A program made the translations under genes and the position numbers. From positions 75,711 through 139,710 of the forward strand of contig NZ_SOCA01000002.1 in the NCBI RefSeq assembly GCF_004364345.1: a stretch of 64,000 nucleotides of DNA. Reading direction: 5' to 3'. Of this stretch, positions 1 to 8,144 are shown in pieces; the stretch's first letter is position 1, and each line of letters begins with the position of its first letter. Source of the DNA: Prosthecobacter fusiformis. Lineage in GTDB: Bacteria; Verrucomicrobiota; Verrucomicrobiia; Verrucomicrobiales; Verrucomicrobiaceae. Below the pieces are notes generated by a model. It saw only the letters and a list, made by a program, of their open reading frames with translations, was not told the origin of the DNA and ran no database searches.

Positions 1-2411
1 TCAGCAGCCTGCCAGCCGAGATCGGTCAGCTCACCTCGCTGACATCACTTTACCTCTCTGGCAACGAGGTCAGCAGCCTGCCTGCCGAGATTGGCCAGCT
101 CACCTTGCTGACAGAGCTTGACCTCTCTAACAATCAGCTCAGCAGCCTGCCAGCCGAGATCGGCCTCTTAAGCAACTTGGAACGCCTAATTCTTGAGCAA
201 AATGACTTGCGCGACCTGCCTCTTTCATTGCTTGATCTGAAGAATCTTCAAGAGCTGACACTTCATGATAACATTTTATTGGAGCTTTCCATTGAGATGT
301 TGGGGCCGCATTATGGCGATTCCGATAAGGAAAAAAATCCTCCAGCTCGGCCACAGGAAATCCTGGCCTTCTACTTTGCCCAGAAACGTGGGGCCCGCCG
401 CCCCCTCAATGAGGTGAAGGTGCTAGTGGTGGGGGAGAGCGAAGTGGGCAAGACCTCGCTCATCCGCCAGCTACGGGGCGAAAATCACAACCCCAAGGAG
501 GACAAGACCCATGGCATCGAGAGGCATCGGGTTCCCATGCAGTGCAGCGGTCTAGGTGCGGTTCGACTCAATGTCTGGGATTTTGGCGGGCAGGACATCA
601 TGCATGCCACGCATCAGTTTTTCCTGACCCATCGCAGCCTTTATATTCTGGTGCTGGACAGCCGCCAGAACGAGCGCCAGACGCGCATGGATTACTGGCT
701 GAAATTGATTGCCTCGTACGGTGGCGATTCCCCCGTCATCATCGTCTGCAACAAGGCCGACCAGGAAGTGATGCAACTCAACTGGACTGGCCTGCAGCGG
801 GACTATCCACAAATTAAGGGCTTCGCTAGAGAAGTCTGTTGTTACCACTTTGAGGGTACAGACCGCCGCAAGGGCCTTGTGGAACTGAGCCAGCTGATCG
901 CCCAGACCGTCGAAGACCATGTGGCCGAGGTGGACCGACCCATCTTGACATCCTGGCTGGATCTGAAAGACGAGCTGGAAACCGATGGCCGTCCCTACCT
1001 GACGCTCGATCAGTATCATTTGTTAGCTGAAAAACGTGGCATCACGATCCGTCAAGATCGGGAGATTCTGCTCAGCCTCATGCATCAGCTCGGCAGCGTG
1101 CTGCATTTCAGTGAGCACGCCATCTTTGAAAAGGACAAAGCCCTCGATGCAACTCCCGCCCATGTGGAGGAGTTGAATGTCCTGGATCCAGGCTGGGTCA
1201 CCGGCGCCATCTACAAGCTGCTCAATGACGCCGATCTCATCCGCGCCGGGGGACGAATGGACCGTGGCAGCATGGCAAGCTCCCTGGCCAAGCTGAAGGG
1301 CCATGAGTATCCGGGCAGCAGAAAAGACTTCATCATTGCCATGATGCGGCGGTTTGAGATCTGCTTCGCCTTCGATGGGGAGAGGGACCAGTGGTTCCTG
1401 CCGGACCTGCTGCATAAGGATGAGGTAGATACCGGGAACTGGCAAGGTGCCACGACCTTTCGCTACAAATACGAAGTGCTGCCCGGCAGCATCATCAGCC
1501 GCCTGATGGTGAGGCTGCATCACCACATCGCCAAACACTGTCTGTGGCGCACAGGGGCTAAGTTTAACCAAGGCCCATGCGAAGCCCTGGTCCGCAGCGA
1601 TATGGAAAACGCACGAATCGACCTCTACGTGCGCGGAGGCAGCAAGGGCCAAAGGCAGGCTTTCCTGATGCTCATCCGTGGAACGCTTGAGGACATCCAC
1701 CGCTCTTTCTCGGGTCACCTGGGAGTGGAGGAACAATTGCCCCTGCCAGCGCACCCGGAGGTTTATGTGGACTATGAAAAGTACCTGCTCATGGAAGAGG
1801 ACGGCACTCTTCTCGATCACGTCAAAGTAAACGGAAAGGTGGAAGAGATTGAGGTGACTGCCGTGCTCAACCAGGCGAGCCAACGACCTCAGCGGAATTC
1901 CGAACGGGAACGTCGTAAACCCAAAGACGAGTCCAGGCTGGGGCAGCTTAAAAGAGGCCGAAGCATCCAGTTCCACACTTCCGTTCATCTCGGAGACGTC
2001 ATTAACAACAACGATCAAAGCACCATGAAAACCATCCACGACGACCACAGCACCGGCAAGACCAGCATCACCGACAGCTTCAAAGGAAACGTCAACAGCC
2101 AGGTGGGCCAGACGCTGAGCCAGTGCACCCTCATGGTGCAGCAGCAGACCGCAGGGGAGGTGAAAAGTCTGCTGGAGAGCCTAACCAAGGATGTCAAAAC
2201 GCTGATCGAAAAGCTGCCTGAGGACAAGCAGGAGGAAGCGGCCACCAACCTGGAACTGCTGACCAAGGCCGTCACCATCGCCAAGCCCAACCGCGCGTGG
2301 TACTCGGTGTCTGCCGAAGGGTTGATTGAAGCGTCGAAGTTTGTTAAAGATTTCACGGGCAACATCGCGGGCACGGTGGGGCAGTTGAGGAAGCTGGTCT
2401 TCCCAGACTAA
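1..2411 (+). CDS. LRR-Roc-COR (ROCO family) GTPase, 5' end outside window
   Basis: The reading frame is open from base 3, so the N-terminus lies upstream of the window. Visible first are 23-residue leucine-rich repeats (S-LPAEIGQL-L--L-LS-N pattern), then a Ras-of-complex GTPase domain with P-loop GESEVGKTS (bases 432-458), the Roc signature WDFGGQ followed by the MHATHQFF stretch, and NKAD. A COR-type region follows. The last ~130 residues are different: a low-complexity Asn/Asp/Thr/Ser linker, then a helical domain containing EKLPEDKQEEAATNLELL and ending in a hydrophobic helix. Similar linker-plus-helical tails occur, as I recall, at the ends of bacterial STAND/TIR conflict proteins. ROCO GTPases dimerise through COR and the LRR is the likely sensor; the output here is unknown. 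It could be a signalling or an anti-phage protein. Confidence 0.9.
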   Translation, partial: SSLPAEIGQLTSLTSLYLSGNEVSSLPAEIGQLTLLTELDLSNNQLSSLPAEIGLLSNLERLILEQNDLRDLPLSLLDLKNLQELTLHDNILLELSIEMLGPHYGDSDKEKNPPARPQEILAFYFAQKRGARRPLNEVKVLVVGESEVGKTSLIRQLRGENHNPKEDKTHGIERHRVPMQCSGLGAVRLNVWDFGGQDIMHATHQFFLTHRSLYILVLDSRQNERQTRMDYWLKLIASYGGDSPVIIVCNKADQEVMQLNWTGLQRDYPQIKGFAREVCCYHFEGTDRRKGLVELSQLIAQTVEDHVAEVDRPILTSWLDLKDELETDGRPYLTLDQYHLLAEKRGITIRQDREILLSLMHQLGSVLHFSEHAIFEKDKALDATPAHVEELNVLDPGWVTGAIYKLLNDADLIRAGGRMDRGSMASSLAKLKGHEYPGSRKDFIIAMMRRFEICFAFDGERDQWFLPDLLHKDEVDTGNWQGATTFRYKYEVLPGSIISRLMVRLHHHIAKHCLWRTGAKFNQGPCEALVRSDMENARIDLYVRGGSKGQRQAFLMLIRGTLEDIHRSFSGHLGVEEQLPLPAHPEVYVDYEKYLLMEEDGTLLDHVKVNGKVEEIEVTAVLNQASQRPQRNSERERRKPKDESRLGQLKRGRSIQFHTSVHLGDVINNNDQSTMKTIHDDHSTGKTSITDSFKGNVNSQVGQTLSQCTLMVQQQTAGEVKSLLESLTKDVKTLIEKLPEDKQEEAATNLELLTKAVTIAKPNRAWYSVSAEGLIEASKFVKDFTGNIAGTVGQLRKLVFPD
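3..161 (+). repeat. 69-bp tandem LRR-coding repeats
   Basis: Two near-identical 69-bp units (about 3-71 and 72-140), plus the start of a third, encode the 23-residue leucine-rich repeat of the ROCO protein. The core CAGCAGCCTGCC is repeated exactly in each. Such high nucleotide identity between units suggests recent duplication and allows copy number to vary by slippage. The array continues upstream of the window. Confidence 0.85.
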
Positions 2412-2489
2412 ACCGCCCGGAGCGCTCTAGCCCCCCTGAAAATGTTGACGGACGCCCACGAGAAGCGTTCATTTAGCATAGCCATCGAT

Positions 2490-3164
2490 ATGAAAACCCT
2501 TTCCATCCTCGTCCTGCTCACCTGTTTTCTGCCTTTGGCCTCCCAGGCGGAGCTGGCGCTGGAGGTCCCGCTCATTGAGCTGAAGCCCAAGCCCCAGGAT
2601 GAATCCGTCACCACCACCTTTGTTTTTCATAACAAAGGCACGAAACCGGTGCGTGTCCTCTCCATTGACAGCGCCTGTTCCTGCTTGAGCGCCGCGCTGG
2701 ACAAAGCCATTTACCAACCCGGTGAAAAAGGCACGGGGACCGCAGAATTCCAGGTTTCCAGTTTCGTCGGGAGGCATGAAAAATCTGTCCATATCCAGAC
2801 CGATGATCCAGACCAGGCGGAGTGGATTGTCCCATTTATGCTGGAAGTGCCCGAAGTCATCCGCATTGAGCCGAAGACCCTGCAATGGTGGATCGGCGAC
2901 GAGGCCCAGTCGAAGACCGCCAAGGTCATCATGACTGGCGAGGTCCCCATGGCCATCAAGGGCATCACCTCCACCCGCGAAAATGTGGAGTATAGCTGGA
3001 AGGAAATCACCCCCGGCCGCGAATACGAAGTTACCGTCAAGCCCAAGAACACCACGGATGTCATGCTCGGTGCCTTGAGGATCGAGACCGATAGCACCAT
3101 CCCCAAATACCAGCGCCAGATGGCCTTCTTCTCCGTGTATAGAAAGCCCGCCTCCCAGCCATGA
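2490..3164 (+). CDS. DUF1573 domain exported protein
   Basis: Predicted 224-residue exported protein. I chose the ATG at 2490, not the upstream in-frame ATG at 2442, because it gives a clean signal peptide (MKTLSILVLLTCFLPLASQA). The next ~100 residues match DUF1573, an immunoglobulin-like fold common in Bacteroidetes and Verrucomicrobia: F-F-NKGTKPVRVLSIDSACSC with a paired Cys-Ser-Cys, then GEKGTGTAEFQ and HIQTDDP. The second half is a further beta-rich domain. DUF1573 proteins have no settled biochemical role. The stop overlaps the next start (ATGA), so translation is probably coupled to the rhodanese gene. Confidence 0.85.
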   Translation: MKTLSILVLLTCFLPLASQAELALEVPLIELKPKPQDESVTTTFVFHNKGTKPVRVLSIDSACSCLSAALDKAIYQPGEKGTGTAEFQVSSFVGRHEKSVHIQTDDPDQAEWIVPFMLEVPEVIRIEPKTLQWWIGDEAQSKTAKVIMTGEVPMAIKGITSTRENVEYSWKEITPGREYEVTVKPKNTTDVMLGALRIETDSTIPKYQRQMAFFSVYRKPASQP

Positions 3165-3598
3165 GCGCATCTGTCCTTCAGGCTGCCCTGCTCGTCGTAC
3201 TCGCCGCAGGTGCTGCTGCCATCACTCACGCAGTTCATCCCCGCGCCCCGGCCCTGTATCTGAGCGAGGCCCCGCTGCGGGAGGATGAGGTGAGTTTAAA
3301 ACAGATCCAGGAACGCTGGCAGGGCGATGTCATCTGGCTGGATGCACGTCCGCAGGAGGTCTTTGAAAAAGGCCATATTCCAGAAGCGCGGATGCTCAAT
3401 GAACAAGGCTTTCAGGAGCAACTCCTGGAACTGCTGGATGTGCTTCAGACAACAGATAAACCCGTCATCATCTACTGCGGGGGCGAGAAGTGCGAAGCCA
3501 GCCGCACCATCCGTGAGAAACTCCTCCCCCTCGTGCCCCTGGAGCATTGTTATATCCTCAAAGGCGGCTGGCCTGCCTGGCAGGCTGCGCAGAAATAG
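3161..3598 (+). CDS. Rhodanese-like domain protein, membrane-anchored or exported
   Basis: 145 residues: a hydrophobic N-terminal helix (about residues 5-25) followed by one rhodanese domain. Family features are WLDARPQEVFEKGHI, the active-site loop YCGGEKCEAS with the putative sulfur-carrying Cys at residue 106, and the closing GGWPAWQ. Single-domain rhodaneses move sulfane sulfur between thiols or act in periplasmic thiol chemistry. The loop is not the usual CxxGxR form, so the donor cannot be predicted. It overlaps the DUF1573 gene by 4 bp and is followed 11 bp later by the M14-like gene, consistent with one transcript. Confidence 0.85.
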   Translation: MSASVLQAALLVVLAAGAAAITHAVHPRAPALYLSEAPLREDEVSLKQIQERWQGDVIWLDARPQEVFEKGHIPEARMLNEQGFQEQLLELLDVLQTTDKPVIIYCGGEKCEASRTIREKLLPLVPLEHCYILKGGWPAWQAAQK

Positions 3599-3609
3599 CC
3601 CCCTCTCGA

Positions 3610-4359
3610 ATGCCGCTTCTGCCCCTCCATCAAGCCCACGACTACCGCGCCCTCATGGCCCGCTGGCGTGGCCTCGCAGGACGGCTGAAAGTGAAGTTTC
3701 AGACCCTCACCGAGGTGCAGGGAGTCAAAGTCCACTGGCTGGAAACAGGCCACGGGGATGAACCCGTCATTTACCTTTCCTCCGGCGTGCATGGGGATGA
3801 GGTGGGTGCCGCTTGGGGCTTGCTCTTGTGGGCGGAGGAAAACGAAGCCCTCCTGCTCAAGCATCGCTTCCTCATCTTCCCCTGCCTGAACCCTTTCGGG
3901 CTGATGCTCAATACCCGTGCCGACCATCATGGCCAGGACCTCAATCGCCGCTTTCATATTGAGGATGACGATATCTGCGGCCCCTGGCGCAGGCTCATGG
4001 TCGGCCGCTCACTCGGCATCGGCCTCTGCCTTCATGAGGACTATGATGGCCAGGGCTGTTATGTGTATGAGCTCAGCCACCACCGTCAGGCATTAAGCCA
4101 GGACATCATGGCCAATCTCCGAACCTTGCCGCCGGATCCCCGCAAGTCCATCGATGGTAGCCGGGCTGTGCTGGGTGTCATTCGGCGTAAGAAAGTGCCC
4201 CTCCGTCTTCCTGGCTTGCCGGAAGCCATCGTGCTCCACCAGCTCGGCTGCGAGACCACGCTCACTTTTGAAACACCTTCCGAATTCAGCCTGGATGACC
4301 GGGTTCAAGCGCAGGTGGAGTTTGTGAATGCGGTCTTGTCAGCCGCGCAGATCCTTTAA
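3610..4359 (+). CDS. Succinylglutamate desuccinylase/aspartoacylase family zinc hydrolase
   Basis: 249 residues from the ATG at 3610; a longer TTG-start frame overlaps the rhodanese gene and is less likely. The zinc site of M14-type AstE/AspA proteins is visible: SGVHGDE (His61, Glu64) and LCLHED (His142), with DLNRRF between them supplying the substrate-binding Asn-Arg, and a late TFETPSEF that may carry the catalytic Glu. Such enzymes hydrolyse N-acyl amino acids or trim peptidoglycan-derived peptides. Without arginine-succinyltransferase neighbours, amino-acid catabolism is not supported and the substrate is unknown. It has no signal peptide, so it is probably cytoplasmic. Confidence 0.82.
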   Translation: MPLLPLHQAHDYRALMARWRGLAGRLKVKFQTLTEVQGVKVHWLETGHGDEPVIYLSSGVHGDEVGAAWGLLLWAEENEALLLKHRFLIFPCLNPFGLMLNTRADHHGQDLNRRFHIEDDDICGPWRRLMVGRSLGIGLCLHEDYDGQGCYVYELSHHRQALSQDIMANLRTLPPDPRKSIDGSRAVLGVIRRKKVPLRLPGLPEAIVLHQLGCETTLTFETPSEFSLDDRVQAQVEFVNAVLSAAQIL

Positions 4360-4368
4360 TACTGCGGC

Positions 4369-5340
4369 ATGACCAACCCTGTCCGCCGGATGCCGGGCCT
4401 GTGCCTGCTGCTGCTGGCCATGCTGCTCAGTGCCTGCTCCTCCATGCCTCAGGCCCAGCCGCGTCCAGAGCTCCGGCCGCAGGAATGGGTGAGCTATGAT
4501 GGCAAGGTCATGCCCTCGCAGACTTGGGCTGTGCCGGTCGGCAGCAAGCCGCGCGGCATCGTCATCGCAGTGCATGGCCTCAGCGGGGCCTCATCGGACT
4601 ACTGGCTCCTCGGCGAACGACTCCCGGCAAAGGGATACACCGTCTATGCCTACAATGTTCGCGGGCAGGGGAAGGACCCCGTCATTGCGGACCGTGGGGA
4701 TATCAAGTCATCACGTCAGTGGCTGCGGGATCTGGAGACGTTTCACCTGCTGGTACGTCGCCAGCATCCCGGCGTGCCCGTCTTCTGGTATGGCGAGAGC
4801 CTGGGCAGCCTCATCTGCCTGCACACCGCCGCCAGCCGCCTCAATGCCCGGCAGGATCCCGCAGGCATCGTGCTGGCCTCCCCCGTGGCCGGGCTTAAGG
4901 TTACCGTCTCCGGTTTCAAACGCTTCCTTTTGGAAACCGCAGCCACTTTGTCGCCTCGGTCACGTTATTCGTTAGGCGATCTGGCCGGCGTGGATGAAAA
5001 GAACATCCAGGTCACCAACAAAACGACCCATGGCTCCCAGATGGCGGTGACGGAGCATCACATCAGCAGCTTCACCCTGCGCCTGCTGACGGAAATTGGC
5101 GGTCTGCTGGATACGAACCCGAATGCGGCCAAGCGGCTGCGCATGCCGGTGCTCTTCCTGGCCACGCCGAATGACATCCTCTCCTCTCCAGATCAGGTGC
5201 AGACCCTTTTCAGCCAAGTGCGCTCGCCCAGCAAGCGGCTGCTCTGGTACACCCGCAGCTATCACCTGTTGCTGCATGATGTACAGCGGGAGGAGGTGGC
5301 GCAGGATCTGGCCCGGTGGCTGGATTTGCGGGCACGCTAA
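4369..5340 (+). CDS. Alpha/beta hydrolase lipoprotein (S33/monoacylglycerol-lipase-like)
   Basis: 323 residues. The N-terminus is a lipoprotein signal with lipobox LLSAC (Cys23). The body is an alpha/beta hydrolase of the serine aminopeptidase S33 / Hydrolase_4 type: oxyanion motif AVHGLSG, nucleophile elbow WYGESLGS (Ser144), then ATPNDIL and SYHLLLHD carrying the likely acid and histidine. Relatives are monoacylglycerol lipases and lysophospholipases, so a lipid-ester substrate in the envelope is plausible but not shown. It starts 9 bp after the zinc-hydrolase gene and ends the four-gene run that begins with DUF1573. Confidence 0.85.
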   Translation: MTNPVRRMPGLCLLLLAMLLSACSSMPQAQPRPELRPQEWVSYDGKVMPSQTWAVPVGSKPRGIVIAVHGLSGASSDYWLLGERLPAKGYTVYAYNVRGQGKDPVIADRGDIKSSRQWLRDLETFHLLVRRQHPGVPVFWYGESLGSLICLHTAASRLNARQDPAGIVLASPVAGLKVTVSGFKRFLLETAATLSPRSRYSLGDLAGVDEKNIQVTNKTTHGSQMAVTEHHISSFTLRLLTEIGGLLDTNPNAAKRLRMPVLFLATPNDILSSPDQVQTLFSQVRSPSKRLLWYTRSYHLLLHDVQREEVAQDLARWLDLRAR

Positions 5341-5343
5341 TGC

Positions 5344-6453
5344 CTAACGAAAAGCGTGTTTGATGGGGCTGCGGGCTGCTGGCCCCAGGGTGCCGCCTTT
5401 CAGGAAATCCGGCATTAGCAGAGGTGCCGGGGCGCGTCCGGGGCCACCGTCACCAAAGGTGGTGATCAGCCGGGCCAGCTTCTTGGCAAAGGTCTCCGCA
5501 CTGCGCCGGTAGCGGGTCGGTTCTGGGTGCAAATGCTGGAGGAAAGGCTCATCATCCCGGGAAATCAGGGACATCTGCCCAGGGATACTGACGCCCTGCT
5601 GCAGCAACCAGGTCAGCGTGGTGGCGAAGTGCTCCGCGCGCAGCACAAACAGGGCCGTCGGGGCTGCCTGCGCAGTGATGACCTGGCGCAGGCTGGCGAT
5701 CACCCCCTCCGTCGTATCATTGTGCGTGGCCACCTCCACCCTCGCCTCGCCTGCGCCTTCGCGGAAACCGGCGATGCTTTCGGCATCCCCGGCCAGTTGC
5801 GCACGCGGCGTCAGGATGACAAGGTGCCGGTGGCCCAGGGCAGCGAGTCGGGCTGCGGCATGGCGGGAGGCCGCACGATAGTCCGTATCCACCTGCGGTA
5901 GGGAGCTGCCCTCATGCCGCGTCCCGGCGATCACGGCACGCATACCCTGTTTTTCAAACCATTGCTGCATGTTGGCCGTGGAGCGGTGGAGTATAAACAC
6001 AGCACTGGATTGCTCCGCTGTCAGGCCTTCAAGTATATGCCCAGGGGAGCGGCGGTAGGCAGCGGATTCCACCCTCACCTGCATCTTCCATCCAGCTCCG
6101 GCCAGTCGCATACGCAGGGCTTCCATCCACAGAAGAGTGGAGGAGGCCAGCGCGTGGTAGGGGATGCCTAGCAGCAGCACGGCCAGTTGCGTCGGGCTGT
6201 CAGTGGGTGGATGGACGGTGCCGGTGACTTCGCGGCGGCGGCCGGACTGGGTCTTCAGGAGGTTTTCGGCCTCAAGCTGGGCCAGCGCGGCCCGGATGGT
6301 ATTGCGGCCCACTTGAAGCTGCCGGGCCAGCTCCATCTCCCCCGGTAGCAGCCGGGGCCAGGCTCCCGCCAGCAGCCGCTCACGTAGAAAGGCCGCAGCC
6401 TCTGCCGCACGTGAAGCACGCCGGGGTAGGGCAGGGGCAGTCTCCAGGCTCAT
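5344..6453 (-). CDS. GntR-type regulator with LacI-like effector domain
   Basis: 369 residues. Residues ~15-75 form a GntR winged helix-turn-helix (FLRERLLAGAW-LLPGEMELARQLQVGRNTIRAAL-QLEAENLL). The rest is a periplasmic-binding-protein-like effector domain of the LacI/GalR type (LAVLLLGIPYH, DTDYRAASRHAAARLAALGHRHLVILTP, and the RDDEPFLQHLHPEP block). This hybrid is common in Verrucomicrobia and Planctomycetes and usually senses sugars or glycosides. It lies 9 bp downstream of the TolC-like gene on the same strand, so it may be co-transcribed with it and regulate it. The ligand is unknown. Confidence 0.85.
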   Translation of the reverse strand: MSLETAPALPRRASRAAEAAAFLRERLLAGAWPRLLPGEMELARQLQVGRNTIRAALAQLEAENLLKTQSGRRREVTGTVHPPTDSPTQLAVLLLGIPYHALASSTLLWMEALRMRLAGAGWKMQVRVESAAYRRSPGHILEGLTAEQSSAVFILHRSTANMQQWFEKQGMRAVIAGTRHEGSSLPQVDTDYRAASRHAAARLAALGHRHLVILTPRAQLAGDAESIAGFREGAGEARVEVATHNDTTEGVIASLRQVITAQAAPTALFVLRAEHFATTLTWLLQQGVSIPGQMSLISRDDEPFLQHLHPEPTRYRRSAETFAKKLARLITTFGDGGPGRAPAPLLMPDFLKGGTLGPAARSPIKHAFR

Positions 6454-6462
6454 GGATGCACA

Positions 6463-7956
6463 TCACTTGCTTACACCCGCCCAACCGCCACCGATGGCGC
6501 GCAGCATCTGGACCGTGGCGGTGAGACGCTGACCATCCAATTGGGCCAGGGTCAGTCGGGTGGTCAGGACAATGCGGTCCGCATCCACCACTTCAAAATA
6601 ACTCGCCAGCCCCTTCTCATAACGCAGGCGTGACAGGCGGCTGGTTTCCTGGGAGGAGGCGACCGCCGCCGCGACGGCAGCCCGTTGTTTGCTGAATCCT
6701 TTGAGGTCCAGCATGGCATCTTCCACCTCTCTCAGGGAAGTCAAAATAGTCTGTTTATAGCTGGCGAGGCTCTCGTCATACCTCGCTTGGCTGGCGCGCA
6801 AGTTTCCGCGCAGGCGACCCCCTTGAAAGATGGGCAGGGTGACCTGAGGACCGATGCTTCCCACGCGGCTGTTCCATTCCAGGAAATCTTCAGCGCCCAG
6901 GCTTTCGAGACCGCCGCTGCCGGTCAGGCTGAATGCGGGATAAAAGCTGGCTTTGGCCACGCCGATGTCAGCATTGGCAGCGCGGAGGTTTTGCTCCGCA
7001 GCGCGGATGTCCGGGCGGCGTTGCAGCAGGCTGCTTGGCAGGCCGGCAGGAACGCGGGGCGGTGCGGGCAAACGACGGTTTTTACCCAAGCGAAATTCAG
7101 CCGGGATCTCTCCACAAAGGACAGCCAGGGAATGCTCGATGGCCCCGCGCTGTCGCTCGATAGCCGCGAGGTCGTTCTTGGCCAGTTCCAGCTCCGTGCG
7201 CGCACGGGCCACATCCATTTCATTGGCCAGTCCCCCTTCAAAGCGGGACTGTTGCAGGCTGCGGGCCTCTTCACGCAGGGAGATAGTTTCGCGCAGTACC
7301 TGTTCCTGATTGTCTAGTGAGGCCCCCAGGAAATAACTGCGGGCGACTTCGGCCGCGATGACCAGCCGTTGGGCGGTCAGGTTGTCAAAAGCGGCATCCT
7401 CACGGGCACGTGCACCCTCCACCCGGCGCCGGACTCGGCCCCAAAGATCCACCTCATAGTTCAAGCCTAACAGAGTGGAATAACTGTCCCGCTCCAGATC
7501 AATGCCTCCTCCTCCCCCACCGACCCCGCCGATGCCCCCGGCTCCGCCTCCCCCTCCCCCCTGTCCACCACCTATCAGATTGTTTTGAGACAGCCGGTTA
7601 AAAGTGGCAGTGCTCTGCAAATTAAGCTGGGGAAACCAGTCCGCCCTCTCCACACCCGTGAGTGCGCGCGCCTGCGCCACTCGGGCCTCACTCCCTCGCA
7701 GGTCCTGGTTGTTCACCAGCGCCCGCTCCACCAGGCCATTGAGAGTGCGGTCTTTAAACAGTGTCCACCATTGGTCCGGCACGGGCAGGTCAGAGATATC
7801 CGTGGTCTGCTTCCAGCGTGAGGAAAGCCCCAGCAGCGGCCTTTCATAATCCGGCCCGACGGTACAAGAGGCGGCTGTCAGCATCACCGTACCCATCAGG
7901 GCGATCCGGGAGTGCCTGGACAAGGACGAAGTCAGAAGGGGGAAACTGAAAGGCAT
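6463..7956 (-). CDS. TolC/NodT-family efflux outer-membrane lipoprotein
   Basis: 497 residues. The N-terminus carries a lipobox (TAASC) followed by TVGPDYERP, the hallmark of RND efflux outer-membrane factors of the NodT/OprM type. Family features continue with PDQWWTLFKD, the RRPDIRAAEQNLRAANADIGVAKA block and FQGGRLRGNL. It should form the trimeric outer-membrane channel of a tripartite efflux pump or secretion system. Unusually, residues ~135-155 are an almost pure glycine stretch (bases ~7500-7565) in an extracellular-loop position. No inner-membrane pump or adaptor gene lies beside it in the window, so its partner must be elsewhere. Confidence 0.9.
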   Translation of the reverse strand: MPFSFPLLTSSLSRHSRIALMGTVMLTAASCTVGPDYERPLLGLSSRWKQTTDISDLPVPDQWWTLFKDRTLNGLVERALVNNQDLRGSEARVAQARALTGVERADWFPQLNLQSTATFNRLSQNNLIGGGQGGGGGGAGGIGGVGGGGGGIDLERDSYSTLLGLNYEVDLWGRVRRRVEGARAREDAAFDNLTAQRLVIAAEVARSYFLGASLDNQEQVLRETISLREEARSLQQSRFEGGLANEMDVARARTELELAKNDLAAIERQRGAIEHSLAVLCGEIPAEFRLGKNRRLPAPPRVPAGLPSSLLQRRPDIRAAEQNLRAANADIGVAKASFYPAFSLTGSGGLESLGAEDFLEWNSRVGSIGPQVTLPIFQGGRLRGNLRASQARYDESLASYKQTILTSLREVEDAMLDLKGFSKQRAAVAAAVASSQETSRLSRLRYEKGLASYFEVVDADRIVLTTRLTLAQLDGQRLTATVQMLRAIGGGWAGVSK

Positions 7957-8144
7957 GAGAGGATGATTAGAGATCGTCTTGGAAACATTATTCGCTCTTT
8001 TTTTTCGATTCGCACCTCGTAAAGACTTCTCTGATCACCGTGGCCGTAGCCTGTAAAATGCCCGCTTCTTGGCACAGGCACAGAAGATACTGCTCTTCTC
8101 GCTAGCGGGAAGCGGGATTGGCTACACCCACAGGGAGGGCAGGT

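Noticed and set aside
1023..2048. 341-codon frame antisense to the ROCO gene
   Set aside because: No recognisable domain; the sense frame has clear Roc and COR features across the same bases.
8061..8116. CCCGCTTC/GAAGCGGG inverted pair as a terminator of the TolC-DUF1501 interval
   Set aside because: The 40-nt loop is too long, there is no T-run, and both flanking genes read away from or through it in the wrong place for a terminator.
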